62,118 bases of DNA, taken from the NCBI GenBank assembly GCA_036796975.1, contig DAIRBY010000018.1, positions 1 to 62,118 on the forward strand. Direction: 5' to 3'. The notes under the pieces were generated by a model. The model was given only the letters and a program-made list of their open reading frames with translations. It searched no databases and was not told where the DNA came from. Positions 57,952 to 62,118 of the stretch are shown in pieces. The position numbers and the translations under genes were made by a program. Every line of letters starts with the position of its first letter. The first letter of the stretch is position 1. Origin of the DNA: UBA8190 sp003453695. Its GTDB lineage: Bacteria > Actinomycetota > Acidimicrobiia > Acidimicrobiales > UBA8190.

Positions 57952-59100
57952 GTGGCGCGGGCCCTGGCGAAGGACCGTGGGTTCGTGGGGACCGTGGCTC
58001 CTTCCCAATGGCTGCTGGTCGAGCACAGCCCAGGCGGCGATGCGGCGCCGGGCGTGGCACGGATTGCCGCCGTCGGCCGGGCCCTGCCGCCGGCCCGCGT
58101 GTCCACGGACGAGCTCATGGCTTCGACCCGTCACCGAACCCGAATCGACCTCGAACGGTTGACCGGCGTGCACGAGCGACGAGTGGGTGACGGGACCGAC
58201 GACTCGTTCACCCTGGCGGTGAAGGCGGCCGTCGATTGTCTGGCCCATACGTCGTACGGCCCTGAGGACCTGGACGTGGTCATCAGCTGCAGCATCACGA
58301 AGTTCCGCGACGGGCTGACCCAGTGGCTCGATCCCCCGATGAGCGTGGCTGTGGCCCAGGCCATAGGGGCGACGTCGGCAACGACGTTCGACGTTTCGAA
58401 CGCCTGCGCCGGCATGCTCACCGGAGTGTTCATCCTGAACGACTGGATCCGCCAGGGCGCCATCCGCACAGGCCTGGTGGTGAGCGGAGAGTTCATCTCC
58501 TCGTTGGCACGAAACGCGGCGAGGCACGTCAGGAACATCATGAGTCGCGAGCTGGCCTCGCTGACCCTCGGCGATGCCGGAGCGGCGATGCTCGTGGAGC
58601 GGTCGCCCGACGACAAGCCCGGCATCACCGTCACCGGCTTCACCACCATCGCCGAGCACAGCCGCCTGTGCGTCGCCTACCCCTCCTCGCACGAGCCCGG
58701 AGCCCGGATGTTCACCCGTTCCCAGGCGCTCCAGGTGGCGGCGATACGAGACACCCCCATCCTCTTGCGCGAGGCGCTCGAGGCGGCCGGACTCGAGATC
58801 GAGGACATCGACCACGTGGTCCCCCACCAGACCTCGACCCGGGCCATCCGCAAGGGGATGGCCCACGTCACGCAAGCACTTGGCGGTGAGCCGACCCACC
58901 CGGTGGTGGTGACCGTCGACCACTATGGCAACACCGCTTCGACCAGTCACACGGTGGCCCTGGTCGACGAACTCGAGGCCGGTCGCATACGGCCTGGCGA
59001 CACGGTGGCGCTGGTGGCCCTGGCGTCGGGCCTGGTGATCGGCGTGGTCCTGTTCAGGGCAGACGAGAATCTGGTGCAGAGTTATGGCCACGCGTCTTGA
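57952..59100 (+). CDS. 3-oxoacyl-ACP synthase III-like enzyme (catalytic triad intact)
   Basis: A 382-residue thiolase-fold condensing enzyme. KAS III catalytic residues are visible: Cys152 in DVSNACAGMLTG, His292 in VVPHQTSTRA and Asn327 in DHYGNTAST. It would condense acyl-thioesters; the best analogues are FabH-like enzymes of specialised metabolism. The true start is unsure: GTG 57952 gives a 36-residue leader, and GTG 58054 begins just at the fold (VARIAAVGRALP). It overlaps the next KAS III-like gene by 17 bp, so the two products are made together and may form a heterodimer. Confidence 0.85.
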   Translation: MARALAKDRGFVGTVAPSQWLLVEHSPGGDAAPGVARIAAVGRALPPARVSTDELMASTRHRTRIDLERLTGVHERRVGDGTDDSFTLAVKAAVDCLAHTSYGPEDLDVVISCSITKFRDGLTQWLDPPMSVAVAQAIGATSATTFDVSNACAGMLTGVFILNDWIRQGAIRTGLVVSGEFISSLARNAARHVRNIMSRELASLTLGDAGAAMLVERSPDDKPGITVTGFTTIAEHSRLCVAYPSSHEPGARMFTRSQALQVAAIRDTPILLREALEAAGLEIEDIDHVVPHQTSTRAIRKGMAHVTQALGGEPTHPVVVTVDHYGNTASTSHTVALVDELEAGRIRPGDTVALVALASGLVIGVVLFRADENLVQSYGHAS

Positions 59101-59956
59101 GGGCGTGACGGTCACCACGGGGGGCTGGCGGCGCAGCCACAGCGCGCTGCGTTTGGCGGTGGACGCCGCTCGCCAGACGCTCGAACGAACCGGCCGGACA
59201 CCCGATCAAATCCCGCTGCTCATCTACACAGGCCTGTTTCGTGATCGCAACTTGGGCGAGCCGGCATTGGCGCCGATGATCCAGGAGGACCTGGGCGCCA
59301 ACCCCGAGGATCCACATTCCGGCCGGCGGGGCACGTTCTCCTTCGACATCTCCAACGGCGGAGGCGGTGTCCTCAGCGCCCTCGAGGTGGCCGACCGCTT
59401 CCTGCGCGCCGGCACCGTCGACGTGGTCCTGGTGGTGTCCAGCGATGCCAACCCGGGCCACGGCTTGGCCCCTGGCTTCCCCTTCGACCCGGCCGGAGGT
59501 GCCGTGTTGTGCACACGGTCGGACGGCCCCGGCGGGCTCGGCGCGTTCAGCTGGGCAACCGATCCGGACGACGGGTCGTCCTTCCGAGCGACCGTGGGAG
59601 AGAGGACGGGGAGCAACGTGCTCACCATCCATCACGCTACCGACTATGCGGAGCGGGCAGGGAGGGTGGCTGCGGCCGCCGTTCAGCGTCTGTTCGACCA
59701 GGAGTCGCTCAAGCCGATCGACGTCGATGTGGTCGTGGCCAGCCCCAACGACGACGGCTTTCGTCAGGTGTTCGGGGACGAAGTCGGAATCGAGGATGAG
59801 CGCATCGTCAGCGCGGGTGCTCGCCTGCACACGGTGAGCTTCCTCGCCGGCTTGGAGACGGCCGTGACCAGCGGCCGCCTGGCCAGGTCGAGGAAGGCAC
59901 TCTTCGTATGTGCATCGGCCGGGGTCACCGCAGGAGCTGTCCTCTTCACACCGTGA
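59084..59956 (+). CDS. KAS III-like protein lacking the catalytic cysteine
   Basis: The 290-residue protein has the thiolase fold (ALRLAVDAARQTLERTG, LLIYTGLFRDRN, ALEVADRFLRAGTVDVVLVVSSD). At the nucleophile position DISNGGGG replaces DVSNACAG of its neighbour, so Cys is Gly93. The His and Asn of the triad are also not found, as VVASPNDDGF stands where PHQ would be. It is shorter than usual KAS III enzymes (about 330). Such inactive partners exist, for example PqsB beside PqsC. It overlaps the active gene by 17 bp. A structural or specificity subunit is the likely role. Confidence 0.75.
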   Translation: MATRLEGVTVTTGGWRRSHSALRLAVDAARQTLERTGRTPDQIPLLIYTGLFRDRNLGEPALAPMIQEDLGANPEDPHSGRRGTFSFDISNGGGGVLSALEVADRFLRAGTVDVVLVVSSDANPGHGLAPGFPFDPAGGAVLCTRSDGPGGLGAFSWATDPDDGSSFRATVGERTGSNVLTIHHATDYAERAGRVAAAAVQRLFDQESLKPIDVDVVVASPNDDGFRQVFGDEVGIEDERIVSAGARLHTVSFLAGLETAVTSGRLARSRKALFVCASAGVTAGAVLFTP

Positions 59957-60215
59957 CCCAGGCCGAGGTTGCAAGCCGAGGCGAGCACGAGCTCCGGGGC
60001 GTGTCGGAGTCCCTGGGGACTTTGGTCCCTTCCATCCACCCTCTCCACAACCTCCATGTGGAGAACACGCGCCATCATCTCGGCGCGTGGTGACCGATTC
60101 ACAGAGGGTGGATTCAGGCACCCCGCCACGCACCTCGGGCCCAGGAGGACCCTGGTCGACGGGCCCGTGACATTGGTCCCTTCTCGTGGCATCGAACGGA
60201 TTCCAAGAATTTCGT

Positions 60216-60964
60216 ATGACGGTCAAACGAATGATCACGGAGTTGACGGGGAAGGCAAACGGGGCTCCCGCACGGTTGGCGCGCCATAGGCCTTGGACCT
60301 GGGGGGCGACCCCAGAAGAGGTTGCCGGCCCCTTCCCCTACCCCGACCTGGTGCCGGAAGGCAGGCGGTCGCCCACCATGGCCATCACCATCGATGCGAC
60401 CCCCGAAGAGGTCTGGCCGTGGCTCGCCCAGCTGGGCTGGCAACGCGGGGGCTGGTATTCCTGGGACCTCCTGGACAACGGCGGGCGGCCCAGCGCAAAG
60501 GAAGTCCATCCCGAATGGCAGGACATCGCCATCGGCGATCTCCTCAAGTTCCGCGCTCTGGGCCGTGACATCGACGCCTACAAGGTCGGAGTCATCGAAC
60601 CCAACAGATATCTCGGTCTGTACGGCTACACCACTCTTGGAGGCCGTTGGCTCGATCCCAAGGAGCCCCGTCCGTCGTCATACATGGAAGGAACCTGGGG
60701 CTTTCTGCTCGAGCGTCTTGCTGATGGCCGCACTCGTCTTGTGATCAGCGGCTACCAGACCTACCGCCCCCCCGCTGGGTCGAGAGGTTCGTCGCCTCGT
60801 GGCTCCTCATCGCGCTCGTCTGGCCCATGCAGGCTCGGATGCTGGCCGTCCTCAAGCGGAACATCGAACGAGCTCCCAAGCTCGAGACGCCGTTGCCCGG
60901 CGTTGCGGCGCAGGTGACAGCGCCCAAGGCGCCGTCACCCGATGCGCTCGTCCCAGGGAGGTGA
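60216..60964 (+). pseudogene. SRPBCC-family protein with frameshift in a C-run
   Basis: The first part, from MTVKRMITELTGKANG through TIDATPEEVWPWLAQLGWQR and WYSWDLLDNGG to RTRLVISGYQTYRP, is a SRPBCC (START-like) domain. At the C7 run 60767-60773 the frame switches; the rest of the protein (RWVERFVASWLLIALVWPMQ, then ARMLAVLKRNIE) is in another frame and ends at 60964. One extra C would restore a single 249-residue product with a C-terminal membrane helix. Either a homopolymer sequencing error or a real phase-variable frameshift. The start may be ATG 60216 or 60231. Confidence 0.75.
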
Positions 60965-60969
60965 CGAAG

Positions 60970-61473
60970 ATGCTGTCAATGAAAGAAGCAACCTCGGACT
61001 TTCTCGCCCAGAAGCGGGTCGCCGTCACCGGCGTGTCGAGAAAGGGTGCCCAGGCTCATGGGGCCAACCTGATTTACCAACGACTGCGCGACCGCGGCTA
61101 CCAGGTGTTCGCGGTCAACCCCAACGCCGACGAGGTCGAGGGTGATCACTGCTACCACGACCTGAAGTCGATCCCCGGAAGCGTTGACGGGGTCGTCATC
61201 GCAACTCGGCCAGAGGTCGCTGACTCGACAGTGCAGGAGTGCGAAGAACTCGGTATCAAGCGGGTCTGGATGCACCAGCCGCCCTTCGGTCCAGGTAGCG
61301 CATCGGCAACGGCCGCGGAGTATGGCCGCCAGCACGGCATGACCGTCATCGATGGGGGTTGCCCGTGCATGTTCTCCCCGACCGCTGACCCGGGGCACAA
61401 GGTCCTGAAGCTGATGGGGCGGATGAACGGAAAGGTCCCGCGACGAATTGGCAGTGGGGTCCAGTCCACTTGA
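60970..61473 (+). CDS. CoA-binding domain protein (YccU-like)
   Basis: A 167-residue Rossmann-type protein: KRVAVTGVSRKGAQAHGANLIYQRLRD, YQVFAVNPNADEVEG and HDLKSIPGSVDGVVIATRPE match CoA-binding domains of the succinyl-CoA synthetase-like type. A late GGCPCMFSPTAD could add a metal or redox site. Small stand-alone forms are widespread, with unclear function. GGGAGG lies 8 bp before ATG 60970, inside the end of the SRPBCC gene. Confidence 0.88.
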   Translation: MLSMKEATSDFLAQKRVAVTGVSRKGAQAHGANLIYQRLRDRGYQVFAVNPNADEVEGDHCYHDLKSIPGSVDGVVIATRPEVADSTVQECEELGIKRVWMHQPPFGPGSASATAAEYGRQHGMTVIDGGCPCMFSPTADPGHKVLKLMGRMNGKVPRRIGSGVQST

Positions 61474-61503
61474 ATCGAGCGGGTCGCACAGAGGGGAGGA
61501 CCG

Positions 61504-61887
61504 ATGGATACGGCGACTATCGGCCGTGAGCGCCACATCCGTCTCACTAGCTTCAAGCGGGACGGAACGCCGGTGTCCACTCCCGTGTGGTGCGCGAAGG
61601 AGAACGGCTCGTTGCTGGTGTTCAGCGAGGCGAACTCGTGGAAGGTCAAGCGAATTCGACACGACCCTCACGTCCAGATAGCACCCTCGAGCGCAAGAGG
61701 CTCGCCTCATGGCCCAGCTGTCGACGGGGACGCACTCATCCTCGAAGACACCGCCGAGGTCGAGACTCTCCTCGCTCGCAAGTACGGATGGATGTGGCCG
61801 GCCTGTAACCGCCTGACGGTCCTCACTCGGCGGCTTCGTCGGCAATCTCCACCGAAGTCCGTGACGATCAAGATCACCCTGCGCTGA
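61504..61887 (+). CDS. PPOX-class F420-dependent oxidoreductase
   Basis: The 127-residue split-barrel protein has RHIRLTSFKRDGTPVSTPVW, SLLVFSEANSWKVKRIRHDPHVQIAPSSARG and a C-terminal SVTIKITL, the pattern of small F420-dependent flavin/deazaflavin-binding proteins (FDOR-type, PPOX class). The SWKVKRIRHDP segment contacts the cofactor phosphate in the family. It follows the CoA-binding gene by 30 bp on the same strand; GGGAGG lies just before the ATG. Substrate unknown. Confidence 0.88.
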   Translation: MDTATIGRERHIRLTSFKRDGTPVSTPVWCAKENGSLLVFSEANSWKVKRIRHDPHVQIAPSSARGSPHGPAVDGDALILEDTAEVETLLARKYGWMWPACNRLTVLTRRLRRQSPPKSVTIKITLR

Positions 61888-61960
61888 CGCGGATCATGCC
61901 ATCGAACGCGTCTCGACGGACACGTTGCCCTCGTCGAAAGCGCCGCTGCTGTCTGCTTAG

Positions 61961-62033
61961 TGGTCGGGACCGGCATCGATCCGGTGACCTCACGCTTTTC
62001 AGGCGCGCGCTCTACCAACTGAGCTACCCGACC
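61961..62033 (-). tRNA. tRNA-Phe (anticodon GAA)
   Basis: A 73-nt cloverleaf: acceptor GGTCGGG/CCCGACC, D arm GCTC-AGTTGGTA-GAGC, anticodon stem CGCGC/GCGTG around CTGAAAA (anticodon GAA), variable AGGTC, T arm ACCGG/CCGGT and discriminator A. The T loop reads ATCGATG, with A in place of the near-universal T54. No CCA is encoded. Confidence 0.92.
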
Positions 62034-62059
62034 GTCGACCCGGAGGCTACCCGGGAGAG

Positions 62060-62118
62060 CGGTCCTGACGGGATTTGAACCCGCGACCTCCGGCTTGACA
62101 GGCCGGCGTGCACTCCAA
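62060..62118 (-). tRNA. tRNA-Asp (anticodon GTC), truncated by window end
   Basis: The 3' part of a tRNA on the minus strand: anticodon stem CCGGC/GCCGG around CTGTCAA (anticodon GTC), variable AGGTC, T arm GCGGG-TTCAAAT-CCCGT, acceptor 3' side CAGGACC and discriminator G, as expected for tRNA-Asp. The 5' part lies outside. It is 26 bp from tRNA-Phe, the common Asp-Phe pair. Confidence 0.9.

Noticed and set aside
59957..60215. Small gene or RNA between the KAS III pair and the SRPBCC gene
   Set aside because: Only short frames and a TCTCCAC/GTGGAGA hairpin (about 60042-60064) are visible, which is more likely a weak terminator.
59054..60238. 394-codon minus-strand frame opposite the KAS III-like genes
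   Set aside because: The translation is Arg/Gly/Pro-rich with no recognisable domain and mirrors the real genes on the plus strand.

Overview
The window is high-GC DNA from an actinobacterium (Actinomycetota). The evidence is the gene set: an HspR-controlled dnaK operon with a HAIR-like operator, several F420-type oxidoreductases, EgtB/EgtD for ergothioneine, a mycothione-reductase-like flavoprotein, WS/DGAT with a DUF3068 protein, DUF1918, a mycobacterial-type Dcd, and heavy use of GTG starts with 4-bp GTGA overlaps. An uncultured Acidimicrobiia-like lineage is my guess, but no 16S gene is present to confirm it. A run of ten Ns at 12243-12252, with a reading-frame change across it, shows that this is a scaffolded draft or metagenome assembly.

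Layout. 1-6.6 kb: a DUF1918/universal-stress pair, then a leftward lipid operon (DUF3068 protein, wax ester/TAG synthase, acyl-CoA ligase). 6.7-13.2 kb: an accessory region at a tRNA-Gly(CCC) gene. The 3' end of that tRNA (40-46 bp) occurs three times in direct orientation, at 6773, 7915 and 13139. These copies bound a ~1.1 kb module carrying vapBC and a ~5.2 kb module carrying a zinc alcohol dehydrogenase, a SnoaL-like protein, a small secreted protein and a large LuxR-family ATPase regulator. No integrase is visible. 13.2-21 kb: dcd, a membrane Fe-S oxidoreductase, a cyclic-nucleotide-binding protein, amt-glnK behind a GlnR-like box, phosphoglycerate mutase and a STAS protein.

21-28 kb: one chaperone operon, dnaK-grpE-dnaJ-hspR-clpB. 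28-41 kb: purine biosynthesis almost complete in one place (purA-D-B-C-S-Q, purL, purF-M) ending in pyrE, interrupted only by a conserved unknown gene and a PHP phosphoesterase. 41-50 kb: egtB-egtD, a flavoprotein disulfide reductase, an anti-sigma-type ATPase, an F420 LLM enzyme, a lipoprotein, an SDR/CocE-type hydrolase pair, and CorA beyond.

51-62 kb: small enzyme genes (NTF2-like, AhpD-like, LLM); a thioredoxin-fold/Cys-rich membrane pair behind a MerR-type promoter; two beta-propeller proteins; a rearranged SDR/AhpD-like junction; a tandem KAS III pair in which the second member has lost its catalytic cysteine; a frameshifted SRPBCC gene; a CoA-binding protein; a PPOX-type F420 protein; and tRNA-Phe plus the start of tRNA-Asp at the right edge.

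The strongest candidates for something new are the integrase-less tRNA-Gly modules, especially the vapBC mini-element with short repeats inside both att copies, and the active/inactive KAS III pair.
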